Positions 55,310 to 64,000 of a stretch of 64,000 nucleotides of DNA are shown in pieces (position 1 is the first letter of the stretch; each line of letters starts with the position of its first letter). The translations under genes were made by a program, and so were the position numbers. Origin of the DNA: an uncultured Exiguobacterium sp. (GTDB taxonomy: Bacteria; Bacillota; Bacilli; Exiguobacteriales; Exiguobacteriaceae); assembly GCA_913775715.1 (NCBI GenBank), contig CAJYMC010000007.1, positions 310,001-374,000 of the forward strand. The letters run 5' to 3'. The notes below the pieces were generated by a model, which was not told the origin of the DNA, made no database searches, and saw nothing but the letters and a program-made list of their open reading frames with translations.

Positions 55310-55432
55310 TTGTTCTACCCCCTAAATGTGTAAGTCCAACAAATCCATTATACCGAAACGTTGAATTGTTGGCGAAAGTAAGGTAAAGTTTAGCTATAAC
55401 AGGAACGCGTCATTTGATGAGGAGGGATTGGA

Positions 55433-55711
55433 TTGTCAACTGAAATCGAGACAGTTCATCGCCAGCGCGCTCTTGAGCTACTAGAAGCGGATGCACAAAA
55501 AATCCGCCGGTTGATCGAGGTCCAGCTTGCGAATTTAACGATGCCACAATGTCCTCTTTACGAGGAAGTATTGGATACACAAATGTTCGGATTGTCCCGT
55601 CAGATTGATTTTGCGGTACGTCTTGAACTGATTGATGCGGGTGAAGGGAAACAGTTGCTCGAATCACTTGAACAGCAATTATCTGATTTACATGATGCGG
55701 AGACGTGCTGA
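55433..55711 (+). CDS. ylaN: YlaN (UPF0358)
   Basis: 92-residue helical protein nearly identical in its core to Bacillus YlaN ([36 protein letters not shown]). Essential or near-essential in some relatives; recent work links it to iron homeostasis through Fur. The TTG at 55433 is preceded by GGAGGG. It ends at a terminator before ftsW. Confidence 0.92.
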   Translation: MSTEIETVHRQRALELLEADAQKIRRLIEVQLANLTMPQCPLYEEVLDTQMFGLSRQIDFAVRLELIDAGEGKQLLESLEQQLSDLHDAETC

Positions 55712-55717
55712 TTTTCT

Positions 55718-55756
55718 ACTCAAACGTGAAATGCGGCGTTTGGGTATTTTTTTTTA
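55718..55756 (+). terminator. Terminator between ylaN and ftsW
   Basis: 9-bp stem ACTCAAACG/CGTTTGGGT (one G-T pair), ten-base loop, nine Ts. Readthrough may still reach ftsW, which starts 27 bases later. Confidence 0.85.
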
Positions 55757-55782
55757 GAAAACGAAAAAAAGGACGTGTACAT

Positions 55783-57054
55783 ATGTTAGCGAAGTTTAAA
55801 GAAAAACGAGCATTTTTTGACTACGGTCTCTTCTTTACGATGCTCATCCTCATGGCAATCAGTACAGTCATGGTCTACAGTGCCAGCGTGTGGAACGGTG
55901 GCGATTATGCGAATACGTCCTTCTTTGAGAAGCAGTTGATGTTCGATGCGATGGCCATCGTGCTGTTCCTTTTCGTTTCGCAAGTGAATCATGAAGTGTT
56001 CCGTGGACCAGTCATTCGTTTATTTCTATATGCGGGTACGTGGTTTATGTTAATGGCGACATTGCTCTTTGAACCACTAAACGGTGCCCGTGCATGGTTA
56101 AACTTCGGTATCTTCTTGATTCAACCGATTGAACTTTGTAAATTCGTCCTTGTTGTCGGACTTGCTAGTTATTTTGATCAAAAACACAAAGGGAAAATGG
56201 ATGGCGTGATTGGAATCGTCCATCATTTTATCCATCGTCAAATTCCAGCGACGTCCTCAGGAAAACGGATTTTACTTAGTTTCTCGGACTGGATTTTGAT
56301 TCCGATGGTTGTATTATTAGCTCCGTATGCAATCATCATCCGTTTGCAACCGGATGATGGAGGACTGTTCATTCTGTTACTCATCACGGCGATGATTTTA
56401 TTTGCTGTTGGATTACCGAGCGGATATATTGCGCTCTGTGCCGTGAGTGTTCCACTCATTTTTTTATATGCTTGGAATAATTTTTCAGATAATCAAATGC
56501 AGCGGATCCATGCTAGCTTAAATCCATTTCTTGATGCAGAGGGTAAGGGGTATCAGCTCATCAACTCTGTCATATCGATTGCCCATGGAGGATTATTCGG
56601 AGTCGGTCTCGGGAATAGTTTCCAAAAGTATGGCTATCTACCAGAGCCTGAAACCGACTACATCATGTCAATCATCTCAGAAGAACTCGGCTTCATCGGG
56701 GTCCTTGTCGTACTCGGTTTGTTGTTCTACCTGATGATTCAAGGGGCGATCATCGCCAACAGGTGTGTATCTCTCTATTCGAGCATGCTTGCGCTCGGTA
56801 TTTCCGGTATCATCTTCATTCAGACATGTATCAATATCGCGGCGATGTCTGGTCTCTTTCCAGGAACCGGCGTCACCTTGCCATTCATCAGTTACGGTGG
56901 ATCATCGTTACTCGTCATGAGCACGATGCTTGGTGTGATGGCAAACATCTCTATGCAAAATAAATACCGGATGGCATATCAGAAAGAAGTGCGGTCTGCA
57001 CGTTCGATGAGTGCCACAAGCTCATTAACTAAAGGGGGAGCATCAGTTGACTAA
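55783..57054 (+). CDS. ftsW: Cell-division SEDS glycosyltransferase FtsW
   Basis: 423-residue polytopic membrane protein polymerising septal peptidoglycan with a class B PBP. The SEDS motifs include NGARAWLNFGIFLIQPIELCKF, RLQPDDGGLF, PEPETDYIMSIISEELGFIG and LPFISYGGSSLLVMSTMLGVM. Its position directly before pycA is the Bacillus ftsW locus. AAAAAGGACG sets the ATG at 55783; an in-frame extension to 55705 would run through the upstream terminator. The pycA start overlaps its last codons. Confidence 0.92.
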   Translation: MLAKFKEKRAFFDYGLFFTMLILMAISTVMVYSASVWNGGDYANTSFFEKQLMFDAMAIVLFLFVSQVNHEVFRGPVIRLFLYAGTWFMLMATLLFEPLNGARAWLNFGIFLIQPIELCKFVLVVGLASYFDQKHKGKMDGVIGIVHHFIHRQIPATSSGKRILLSFSDWILIPMVVLLAPYAIIIRLQPDDGGLFILLLITAMILFAVGLPSGYIALCAVSVPLIFLYAWNNFSDNQMQRIHASLNPFLDAEGKGYQLINSVISIAHGGLFGVGLGNSFQKYGYLPEPETDYIMSIISEELGFIGVLVVLGLLFYLMIQGAIIANRCVSLYSSMLALGISGIIFIQTCINIAAMSGLFPGTGVTLPFISYGGSSLLVMSTMLGVMANISMQNKYRMAYQKEVRSARSMSATSSLTKGGASVD

Positions 57055-60000
57055 AATCCAAAAGATTCTCGTAGCAAACCGCGGGGAAATCGCGATTCGC
57101 GTTTTCCGCGCAGCGACAGAACTCGGTATTCGTACCGTTGCCATTTATTCACGAGAGGATATGGGTTCTCTTCATCGTTATAAAGCCGATGAAGCGTATC
57201 GGATCGGGGAAGGGAAAAAACCGATTGAAGCCTATCTCGACATTGAAGACATCATCGCAACCGCAAAAAAAGCCGAGTGTGATGCAATCCATCCTGGGTA
57301 TGGATTCCTCTCTGAGAATATCGAGCTTGCCAAACGTTGCCGTGAGGAAGGAATTATCTTCATCGGGCCGCAAGAAGAGCACTTGTATAAGTTCGGGGAT
57401 AAGGTACGGGCACGAACGACTGCGATTGAAGCTGGTCTTCCCGTCATTCCAGGAACAGATGGTCCGATCTCATCCATTGATGAAGCGTATGCGTTCGCAA
57501 AAGAAGCAGGCTATCCACTCATGGTCAAAGCATCACTTGGCGGTGGTGGACGCGGTATGCGTGTCGTTCGTACAGAAGAAGAGCTTCCAGACATGATCGA
57601 ACGGGCGAAGTCTGAAGCCTTGAAAGCGTTCGGTTCGGATGAGATTTACGTCGAAAAATTAATCGAACGACCAAAACATATTGAAGTTCAAATCATCGGG
57701 GACGCTCATGGGAATATCATTCATTTGTTTGAACGTGATTGTTCCGTACAGCGTCGTCATCAAAAAGTCGTCGAAGTGGCACCGTGTGTCACGCTATCAG
57801 ACGAGGGGCGTAAAAAGATTTGTGACGCAGCCGTTACATTGATGAAACATGTCGGATACGAAAATGCGGGTACGGTAGAGTTTCTTGTGACACAAGATGA
57901 ATCGTTCTATTTCATCGAAGTCAACCCACGTGTCCAAGTCGAGCACACAATTACGGAGATGATTACAGGCGTTGACATCGTCCAGACGCAAATTCGTGTT
58001 GCTGAAGGCGAATCGTTACATAGCGACCTCGTCGGCATTCCACAACAAGAAGACATTAAGATGCTTGGTTTTGCGATTCAAAGCCGGATCACGTCAGAAG
58101 ACCCAGAGAACGGCTTCTTGCCGGATACAGGAAAGATTAAAGCCTATCGTTCACCAGGCGGTTTTGGTGTACGCCTCGATGGTGGGAATGCCTACGTTGG
58201 AGCAGAAATTTCACCGTATTATGATTCGTTGCTCGTTAAAATCTCGACGCATGGTTTGACGTATGATCAAGCGGTCGCGAAGATGCGTCGGAACTTGAGT
58301 GAATTCCGAATCCGCGGGATCAAGACGAATATCCCATTCCTGAGCAACGTCTTGAAGCATCATGCGTTCGTCAGCGGGGATTACAACACATCGTTCATTG
58401 ATGATACACAAGAATTATTCATCTTCCCGAAACGTCAAGACCGGGGAACGAAGCTTTTGACGTACATCGGAGAGGTTTCCGTCAATGGGTTCCCGGGAAT
58501 CGGAAAATTGGACAAGCCGCTTGCGCGTGACGTCCGGATTCCAAAAAATCTACCGACAGACTATACACCAGGAGCGAAAGCAATCCTCGATGCAGAAGGT
58601 CCGGAAGCCGTCGCGAAATGGTTGAAAGATCAGGAAAACGTTCTGTTGACAGATACGACATTCCGTGACGCTCATCAGTCACTCCTTGCTACAAGAATGC
58701 GGACGAAGGACCTCGTCGCAATCGCAGAAGCGGAAGCGAAGCTGCTACCTGAACTGTTCTCTGTTGAGGCATGGGGAGGCGCGACGTTTGATGTCGCCTA
58801 CCGATTCTTGTCGGAGGACCCATGGGTTCGTTTGATGAAATTGCGGGAAAAGATGCCGAACGTCCTGATTCAGATGTTACTCCGCGGTGCGAACGGCGTC
58901 GGTTACAAAAACTATCCGGACAACGTCATTCACACGTTCGTCAAGGAAGCGGCGCAAGCAGGAGTCGATGTCTTTCGGATCTTCGATAGCTTGAACAACC
59001 CGGAGTCAATCCAACTTGCGATCGATGCGGTCTTGCCGACAGGTAAAATCGCGGAAGCAGCTGTCTGTTATACGGGGGATCTGTTCGATGCGAATCGTCC
59101 GAAATATCATCTGCCATATTACGTCAACTTGGCGAAACAATTGGAAGAGAGCGGTGCTCATATCATCGCCATCAAGGATATGGCGGGTCTCTTGAAACCG
59201 GAAGCGGCGTATGCGCTCGTATCGGCACTCAAAGATGCGGTATCATTACCAATCCATCTCCACACACACGATGCGAGTGGGAACGGGATTTATACGTATG
59301 CGCGTGCGATTGATGCCGGGGTCGACGTTGTTGATGTCGCAGCATCGAGTATGTCAGGACTGACGAGTCAGCCAGCGGGTGGGAGCTTGATTCATGCGTT
59401 AAGTGGTCATCCACGTCAACCACTCGTTTCAGCACAAAAATTCGAACAGATTTCAGATTATTGGCAGGACGTGCGTCACCTATATCAAGCATTCGAACTC
59501 GATATGATTGCACCGAACCCAACGGTCTACGACCACGAGATGCCGGGTGGTCAATATTCGAACTTACAGCAACAAGCAAAAGCGGTCGGGCTTGCAGATC
59601 GTTGGTCTGAAGTCAAAGAGATGTATGCGCGCGTCAACATGTTGTTTGGTGATATTGTCAAAGTCACGCCGTCATCAAAAGTCGTCGGAGATATGGCACT
59701 CTTCATGGTTCAACATCATCTGACGGAAGAAGATGTCTTGCACCGCGCAAGTGGACTTGATTTCCCGGACTCAGTCGTTGAACTGATGAAGGGCGAACTT
59801 GGAACTCCACCGGACGGTTTCCCGAAAGATGTTCAACAGGCTATTCTCAAAGGAGCTGCTCCGCTGACAGAACGCCCAGGTAAGATGATGGAACCACTCA
59901 ATTTTGATGCGATCAAACATGAGTTGTTCGAAAAACTTGAACGTCCAGTTACAGAATTTGATGCTCTCGCTTACGCGCTCTATCCAAAAGTCTTCATGGA

Positions 60001-60481
60001 TTACAGTTCGTACGTCGCACGATATGGTGACATCTCGGTTCTTGATACCAATACGTTCTTCCATGGAATGCGTCTAGGTGAGACGATCGAGGTTGAAATC
60101 GAACGAGGCAAGACACTTTACCTCAAGTTGATTCAAATCGGTCAGCCAGATGATCATGGTATGCGGACGATCTATTACGAGATGAACGGCGTGCCTCGTG
60201 AAGTCGAAGTCAAAGACATCAGTATCAAGGAAAGTTCATCAAGTCGTCCAAAAGCAGATCGAAGTAACGCGAAACAAATTGGTGCGTCGATGCCAGGTAG
60301 CGTATTGAAGGTACTCGTCGAGACAGGCACGCGTGTCCGTAAAGGAGAGCAACTCCTTGTCACGGAAGCGATGAAGATGGAAACGACGATCCAAGCGCCG
60401 GAAGACGGTGAAATCAAAGCAGTCCACGTCAAGGAAGGCGAAGCTATCGCAAGTCAAGACTTACTGATTGAATTCGTATAA
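57047..60481 (+). CDS. pycA: Pyruvate carboxylase
   Basis: 1144-residue biotin enzyme converting pyruvate to oxaloacetate. Biotin carboxylase domain (1-450, with GGGGRGMRVV and EVNPRVQVEHTITE), carboxyltransferase domain (about 530-830, LLTDTTFRDAHQSLLATRMR and GLTSQPAGGSL), and C-terminal biotinyl domain with biotinylated K1110 (EAMKMETT). Complete for the single-chain form. The TTG at 57047 overlaps ftsW by eight bases with AAGGGGGAG upstream. It supplies the TCA cycle at the same branch point as pdhABCD. Confidence 0.96.
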   Translation: MTKIQKILVANRGEIAIRVFRAATELGIRTVAIYSREDMGSLHRYKADEAYRIGEGKKPIEAYLDIEDIIATAKKAECDAIHPGYGFLSENIELAKRCREEGIIFIGPQEEHLYKFGDKVRARTTAIEAGLPVIPGTDGPISSIDEAYAFAKEAGYPLMVKASLGGGGRGMRVVRTEEELPDMIERAKSEALKAFGSDEIYVEKLIERPKHIEVQIIGDAHGNIIHLFERDCSVQRRHQKVVEVAPCVTLSDEGRKKICDAAVTLMKHVGYENAGTVEFLVTQDESFYFIEVNPRVQVEHTITEMITGVDIVQTQIRVAEGESLHSDLVGIPQQEDIKMLGFAIQSRITSEDPENGFLPDTGKIKAYRSPGGFGVRLDGGNAYVGAEISPYYDSLLVKISTHGLTYDQAVAKMRRNLSEFRIRGIKTNIPFLSNVLKHHAFVSGDYNTSFIDDTQELFIFPKRQDRGTKLLTYIGEVSVNGFPGIGKLDKPLARDVRIPKNLPTDYTPGAKAILDAEGPEAVAKWLKDQENVLLTDTTFRDAHQSLLATRMRTKDLVAIAEAEAKLLPELFSVEAWGGATFDVAYRFLSEDPWVRLMKLREKMPNVLIQMLLRGANGVGYKNYPDNVIHTFVKEAAQAGVDVFRIFDSLNNPESIQLAIDAVLPTGKIAEAAVCYTGDLFDANRPKYHLPYYVNLAKQLEESGAHIIAIKDMAGLLKPEAAYALVSALKDAVSLPIHLHTHDASGNGIYTYARAIDAGVDVVDVAASSMSGLTSQPAGGSLIHALSGHPRQPLVSAQKFEQISDYWQDVRHLYQAFELDMIAPNPTVYDHEMPGGQYSNLQQQAKAVGLADRWSEVKEMYARVNMLFGDIVKVTPSSKVVGDMALFMVQHHLTEEDVLHRASGLDFPDSVVELMKGELGTPPDGFPKDVQQAILKGAAPLTERPGKMMEPLNFDAIKHELFEKLERPVTEFDALAYALYPKVFMDYSSYVARYGDISVLDTNTFFHGMRLGETIEVEIERGKTLYLKLIQIGQPDDHGMRTIYYEMNGVPREVEVKDISIKESSSSRPKADRSNAKQIGASMPGSVLKVLVETGTRVRKGEQLLVTEAMKMETTIQAPEDGEIKAVHVKEGEAIASQDLLIEFV

Positions 60482-60488
60482 GGTCACA

Positions 60489-60530
60489 ATGAAAAACAGG
60501 CGCACGCTCGGCGGGCTGCCTGTTTTTCAT
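60489..60530 (+). terminator. Terminator of pycA
   Basis: 13-bp stem ATGAAAAACAGGC/GCCTGTTTTTCAT with a 16-base loop. Confidence 0.85.
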
Positions 60531-60556
60531 TCAATATATAGTGGGAGAGGATACGA

Positions 60557-61912
60557 TTGAACATTATCTGTTGGGTTCGAAGTGATTTTCGATTACAAGA
60601 CAACCACATGTTGGCACGTGCCATTGAATTATTAAAGGAAAATCCGAAAGCGACAGTTGAGTTCGTCTTTTGGCTCAATCCGGATTACATTGGAGAATAT
60701 GAAGCACGGCAACAATATTTCTTCCAAGCGCTTGAAATGTTTTCGAATGCCTGTAAAGAGAAAGAGATGCCAATCCGTTTCATCGAAGGGGATGAACAGG
60801 CTTTCTTAGACGCAACTGATGATGCAGACTTTTTGTTATTTAATGCGGAATATGTCGAACCATTTAAGACACGAGATGAAAAAATCATTAAAAAGCGTAA
60901 GGATCGTCAGACGGAGCGACTACTAGACCGGCATCTTCTTCACCCGCATGATATTAAGAAGCAAGATGGAAAGTTCTACAAAGTATTCACACCATATAAG
61001 AATGCATTCATGAAAAAAGACATTCCTGCACCATATAAGGTTAAGTGGCAAGCGCTACGGGATCATTATCAAAAGCGTCAGCACGATAATAGTTTTATCA
61101 ATGTTTACTTTAAAAAGGCACAGTCTGAGGCGGCATTTCATCCAGGTGAGGAGCAAGCGAAACAACGCTTGAAGAAATTCATCGAACAATCGCTTGAAAA
61201 TTATGAAGAGAACCGTGATCTTCCTGCTGTCGACGGTACGAGTTTACTCTCTCGTTATTTACGGACCGGTGAGATTGGGATTCGAACCGTCTATGCAGCT
61301 GTTCAAGAGGCGAAAGAGTCAAAAGGGAAGCAGACATTCATCACGGAACTTATCTGGCGTGAATTCTATTATATGATTTTAATGCACTTCCCTGAATCAA
61401 AACGACAAGCGGTCAACACACAATATCGAGAAGTCAAATGGGAAGAAGATGAGGATGGATTCAAGGCATGGTGTGAAGGGAAGACAGGCTATCCGATCGT
61501 CGACGCTGCGATGCGTCAATTGAACCAGACGGGTTGGATGCACAATCGTCTGCGGATGATCGTCGCTTCGTTCCTGACAAAGGATCTATTAATTGATTGG
61601 CAAAAAGGAGAACGTTATTTCCAACAGAAACTCGTCGATTACGAAGCGGCTTCGAACATCGGTGGATGGCAATGGGCAGCATCGGTCGGAACGGATGCCG
61701 TACCGTACTTCCGTGTCTTCAATCCGACGACACAATCGAAGAAGTTCGATAAGGACGGAGACTTCATTCGGCAGTATGTCACGGAAATCAAGGATCTGTC
61801 AAAGCAATATATTCATGAACCGACGAAGCAACAACGAGAAGATTATGGATATCCAGAGCCAATCGTCGCTCACGATGAAGCGCGAAAGCGCGCAATTGCT
61901 CGATTCAAATGA
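60557..61912 (+). CDS. phrB: DNA photolyase
   Basis: 451-residue cryptochrome/photolyase family enzyme that repairs UV dimers using FAD and an antenna cofactor. The N-terminal Rossmann part starts IICWVRSDFRLQDNHML. The FAD-binding helical domain has TSLLSRYLRTGEIGIRT, ITELIWREFYYMI, GYPIVDAAMRQLNQTGWMHNRLRMIVASFLTKDL and GGWQWAASVGTDA-like segments, typical of CPD photolyases. A TTG start with GGGAGAGG upstream. It separates pycA from ctaA, which are adjacent in Bacillus. Confidence 0.93.
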   Translation: MNIICWVRSDFRLQDNHMLARAIELLKENPKATVEFVFWLNPDYIGEYEARQQYFFQALEMFSNACKEKEMPIRFIEGDEQAFLDATDDADFLLFNAEYVEPFKTRDEKIIKKRKDRQTERLLDRHLLHPHDIKKQDGKFYKVFTPYKNAFMKKDIPAPYKVKWQALRDHYQKRQHDNSFINVYFKKAQSEAAFHPGEEQAKQRLKKFIEQSLENYEENRDLPAVDGTSLLSRYLRTGEIGIRTVYAAVQEAKESKGKQTFITELIWREFYYMILMHFPESKRQAVNTQYREVKWEEDEDGFKAWCEGKTGYPIVDAAMRQLNQTGWMHNRLRMIVASFLTKDLLIDWQKGERYFQQKLVDYEAASNIGGWQWAASVGTDAVPYFRVFNPTTQSKKFDKDGDFIRQYVTEIKDLSKQYIHEPTKQQREDYGYPEPIVAHDEARKRAIARFK

Positions 61913-61948
61913 AAAAAGGATGTTCCTCGCGTGAGGGACATCCTTTTT
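61912..61948. terminator. Bidirectional terminator between phrB and ctaA
   Basis: 15-bp stem with opposed mismatches (AAAAAGGATGTtCCTC/GAGGgACATCCTTTTT), GCGT loop. Confidence 0.9.
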
Positions 61949-61954
61949 ACTATT

Positions 61955-62848
61955 TTACTGGAGACGACTGTTTGCTTTACGTGTTCGGAATGCGTGGTAC
62001 GTCAAGTAAGATAAGACCCCGAAATAACATGTGATTAAGAACGCGTGTAATAACGGTACATACGTCGCATGTCCACCAAGAACGATCCAAGCCCCCGTAG
62101 CAACTTGGCACGTGATGAAGAACGTCGCGAATGCCATGCCGATTTTCGTCGTCCGGTGTTTTAAGCGAATGGCTGTGATATGAACGAACAATGTGAACAG
62201 GAACAATAGTCCAGCCATAATCCGGTGAATCATTTGGACCCAGGCTTCGAACGTCATCGTCGGTTGCGAACAAACGGGCCAACCCACACACGCATATGTA
62301 GCGCCAACATGGCGAACGTAAGCACCAGTATAGACGACGATCAGCGTGTAGACGAGCAGGCCGTACAAGAGCTTCCGCAAGAATGCTGGGACGGATTCCC
62401 TGAATTCCTGACCGGGACGCTCCATGATCAATATCGTTAAAATCAATAGGGCAGCAAAGGAAATCAAGGAGATACCGAAATGTAACGCCATGACGAGGTC
62501 CGATTGTTGCCAAACGACAGCTCCGGCTCCGACGATGGATTGAATCAACATGAAGATGAAGGCAAGAAATGCAAAGATCTTCGTATCTAATCGATCCTTA
62601 AAGGCAACGAGCGTCCAGAGACATAAGGCGATGATTAAGAGTCCGACGACTCCGGTCACAGCGCGGTGACTATATTCAATCATCGTTTCAACACTTGGGT
62701 TCGTCGGGATGAGTTCCCCATGACAGAGTGGCCAATCTGTTCCGCAGCCGTCTCCCGAGTCCGTTTTTGTGACTGTCCCACCCATCAGTAAGACGATCAT
62801 CATCGTAAACGTGACGAAGGCTGAAAACATCGAAAGCTTTCGATTCAA
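61955..62848 (-). CDS. ctaA: Haem A synthase CtaA
   Basis: 297-residue membrane enzyme oxidising haem O to haem A for aa3-type cytochrome oxidase. Eight hydrophobic segments. The N-terminal loop cysteine pair (GDGCGTDWPLCHG) with EYSHR after it, and the second ATYACVGWPVC pair, are as in Bacillus CtaA; histidines for the haem sites are in EYSHRAVTG and MIHRIMAG. Divergent from ctaB, with a Rex-like palindrome between them. Confidence 0.94.
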   Translation of the reverse strand: MNRKLSMFSAFVTFTMMIVLLMGGTVTKTDSGDGCGTDWPLCHGELIPTNPSVETMIEYSHRAVTGVVGLLIIALCLWTLVAFKDRLDTKIFAFLAFIFMLIQSIVGAGAVVWQQSDLVMALHFGISLISFAALLILTILIMERPGQEFRESVPAFLRKLLYGLLVYTLIVVYTGAYVRHVGATYACVGWPVCSQPTMTFEAWVQMIHRIMAGLLFLFTLFVHITAIRLKHRTTKIGMAFATFFITCQVATGAWIVLGGHATYVPLLHAFLITCYFGVLSYLTYHAFRTRKANSRLQ

Positions 62849-63172
62849 GATTTGGACACCACCTTTCTAAAAAATACGAAATACATGGATTTCCATAGGA
62901 CTAGTATCGCATAAAAAGTCCCGAAACGCTTGCAATCTTTTAGAACAACGCTATTCTAGTATTAGGTAAATATGGTGAACTGTGATGAAAATCACATAGA
63001 TTTCACATTTTGTTCATTATGTCGAAAGTATTTTCATACGTCACGGTCCTCAATATGTGGTATCTTTTATAGAGAAAAGGACGTTTCGTGGCATGTCTGT
63101 GTTATTTCTGTGAAGAAATTACGTGAAGCCTAGGTGCTAAACGGAAGCAGATGGTGAAAAGGAGGGAACAGC
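62849..63172. promoter_or_regulatory. Divergent ctaA-ctaB control region
   Basis: 324 bp between the haem A and haem O synthase genes. It holds the TGTGA-N6-TCACA palindrome (62981-62996) followed by a nearby TTCACA repeat (63001-63006). No ORF with a ribosome site other than ctaB is seen. Confidence 0.5.
62981..62996. promoter_or_regulatory. Rex/Fnr-like operator between ctaA and ctaB
   Basis: TGTGATGAAAATCACA, an exact TGTGA-N6-TCACA, about 133 bases before ctaA and 177 before ctaB. Confidence 0.6.
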
Positions 63173-64000
63173 ATGGCGAAAGTTACTGGAGAGGCACTGG
63201 ATATGGCGATCGAGCAGTCGGATCAACCCACATTCAAGGACTATATCACCCTAGCAAAAATGGGTATCGTCCGTGCCAATCTGATTACGGTCTTCGCAGG
63301 GTATGTCGTAGCGGCATCGTACATAACGGATGATGTCCTGTTGTATCTGTGGCAAACCAAGTGGATGTTATTGTGGACGCTTCTCGGGAGTGGATTGGTC
63401 ATTGCCGGAAGTTGCTACCTCAATAACTACATTGACCGGGACATCGATTACAAGATGGAACGGACGATGGGAAGACCAAGCGTTACTGGGAAGATGGATG
63501 GACAACGGATACTCGCACTTGGACTCGGGATTCTTGCGACCGGTACGGTATTGTTGTTGATCGTCAACCATGTGGCGGCAGTGTTCGGATTGATCGGATC
63601 ATTCGTTTACGTCGTCATTTATACGATGTGGTTAAAGCGGACGCATACGATCAATACAGTCGTAGGTGGTATATCAGGAGCGGTGCCACCAATCATTGGA
63701 TTTGCGGCAGTCACTCCGACGCTTCACATTGATGCATGGATTTTATTCCTCATCATGTTCGTGTGGCAACCACCACATTTCCTTGCACTCGCGATGCGAC
63801 GGACAGAGGAGTATCGGGCAGCAGGTATCCCGATGTTACCTGTCGTAAACGGATTCGCGATCACGAAACGACAAATTGTATGGTGGATTGCAGTACTCAT
63901 TCCATCATCACTCCTCTTAGCACACTATGGCATCATCTACATGATCGTCATGGCATTGCTCGGTGGATATTGGCTCTATATGGGACTGAAAGGTCTGAAG
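63173..64000 (+). CDS. ctaB: Protohaem IX farnesyltransferase CtaB (partial)
   Basis: Haem O synthase, cut by the window end after 276 codons; about 30 more are expected. A UbiA-fold polytopic prenyltransferase: the first Asp-rich motif NNYIDRDIDYKMERTMGRP, SGAVPPIIGFAAVT and the second motif WQPPHFLALAMRRTEEYRAAGIPMLPV are present. AAAGGAGGG 12 bases upstream sets the ATG at 63173. It provides haem O to CtaA and starts the cta operon. Confidence 0.94.
   Translation, partial: MAKVTGEALDMAIEQSDQPTFKDYITLAKMGIVRANLITVFAGYVVAASYITDDVLLYLWQTKWMLLWTLLGSGLVIAGSCYLNNYIDRDIDYKMERTMGRPSVTGKMDGQRILALGLGILATGTVLLLIVNHVAAVFGLIGSFVYVVIYTMWLKRTHTINTVVGGISGAVPPIIGFAAVTPTLHIDAWILFLIMFVWQPPHFLALAMRRTEEYRAAGIPMLPVVNGFAITKRQIVWWIAVLIPSSLLLAHYGIIYMIVMALLGGYWLYMGLKGLK

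Noticed and set aside
63105-63135. Additional TGTGA-like site before ctaB (TGTGAAGAAATTACG)
   Set aside because: The right half lacks TCAC; a single half-site is expected by chance.

Overview
The window is chromosomal core sequence from a low-to-moderate G+C Gram-positive bacterium of the order Bacillales. Evidence for this is the set of Firmicutes-specific genes (spx, mecA, yjbH/spxH, the RNA polymerase epsilon subunit rpoY, RNase J1, ylaN, DegV, yjcG) and long stretches of Bacillus gene order (spx-mecA-coiA-pepF-yjbH-yjbK-yjbM-nadK-yjbO-fabI; ktrC-ykrA-rpoY-rnjA-def-pdhABCD-speA-yktA-suhB; ylaF-typA-ylaH-ylaI-ylaL-ylaK-ylaN-ftsW-pycA-ctaA-ctaB). The style of the accessory genes resembles Exiguobacterium, but that genus call is inference. 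I see no rRNA, tRNA, insertion sequence, prophage or CRISPR array.

Layout. 1-4.1 kb: oligopeptide ABC transporter oppBCDF. 4.1-18.8 kb: the Spx/Clp-adaptor region (spx, mecA, a frameshifted coiA, pepF, a RoxS/RsaE-like small RNA, yjbH), then yjbK, the (p)ppGpp synthetase yjbM, nadK, a pseudouridine synthase, a RodA-type SEDS protein, fabI and yjcG. A cardiolipin synthase and an SDR enzyme are interleaved. 18.8-33 kb: a more variable stretch with lipid phosphatases, DegV, the branched-chain amino acid carrier brnQ with an elaborate leader, several unknown genes, nadE, an amine-oxidase-like flavoprotein, bdbC, and a LysR regulator overlapping a dapL-type deacetylase. 33-35.6 kb: cydAB quinol oxidase. 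35.7-49 kb: ktrC, ykrA, rpoY-rnjA, def, pdhABCD, speA and suhB. 49-64 kb: typA, small yla genes, a PQQ-type sugar dehydrogenase lipoprotein, phoH-like ylaK, ylaN, ftsW, pycA, a DNA photolyase, ctaA, and ctaB cut by the window end.

Regulation is the most interesting part. The core TGTGA-N6-TCAC(A/G) occurs four times between genes: over the predicted start of the RoxS-like RNA (11645-11660), upstream of cydAB (33005-33020), upstream of pdhABCD (39908-39923), and between the divergent ctaA and ctaB (62981-62996). This fits one NADH- or oxygen-responsive regulator (Rex, or alternatively Fnr) tying pyruvate oxidation, terminal oxidase choice and haem A supply to a riboregulator. Separately, brnQ has a CodY-type box, a promoter, an 18-codon leader peptide rich in Leu/Ile/Val, and an intrinsic terminator just before the gene: a ribosome-mediated attenuator rather than a T-box. 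fabI has a FapR-type operator.

Most transcription units end in strong intrinsic terminators, many of them shared between convergent genes.
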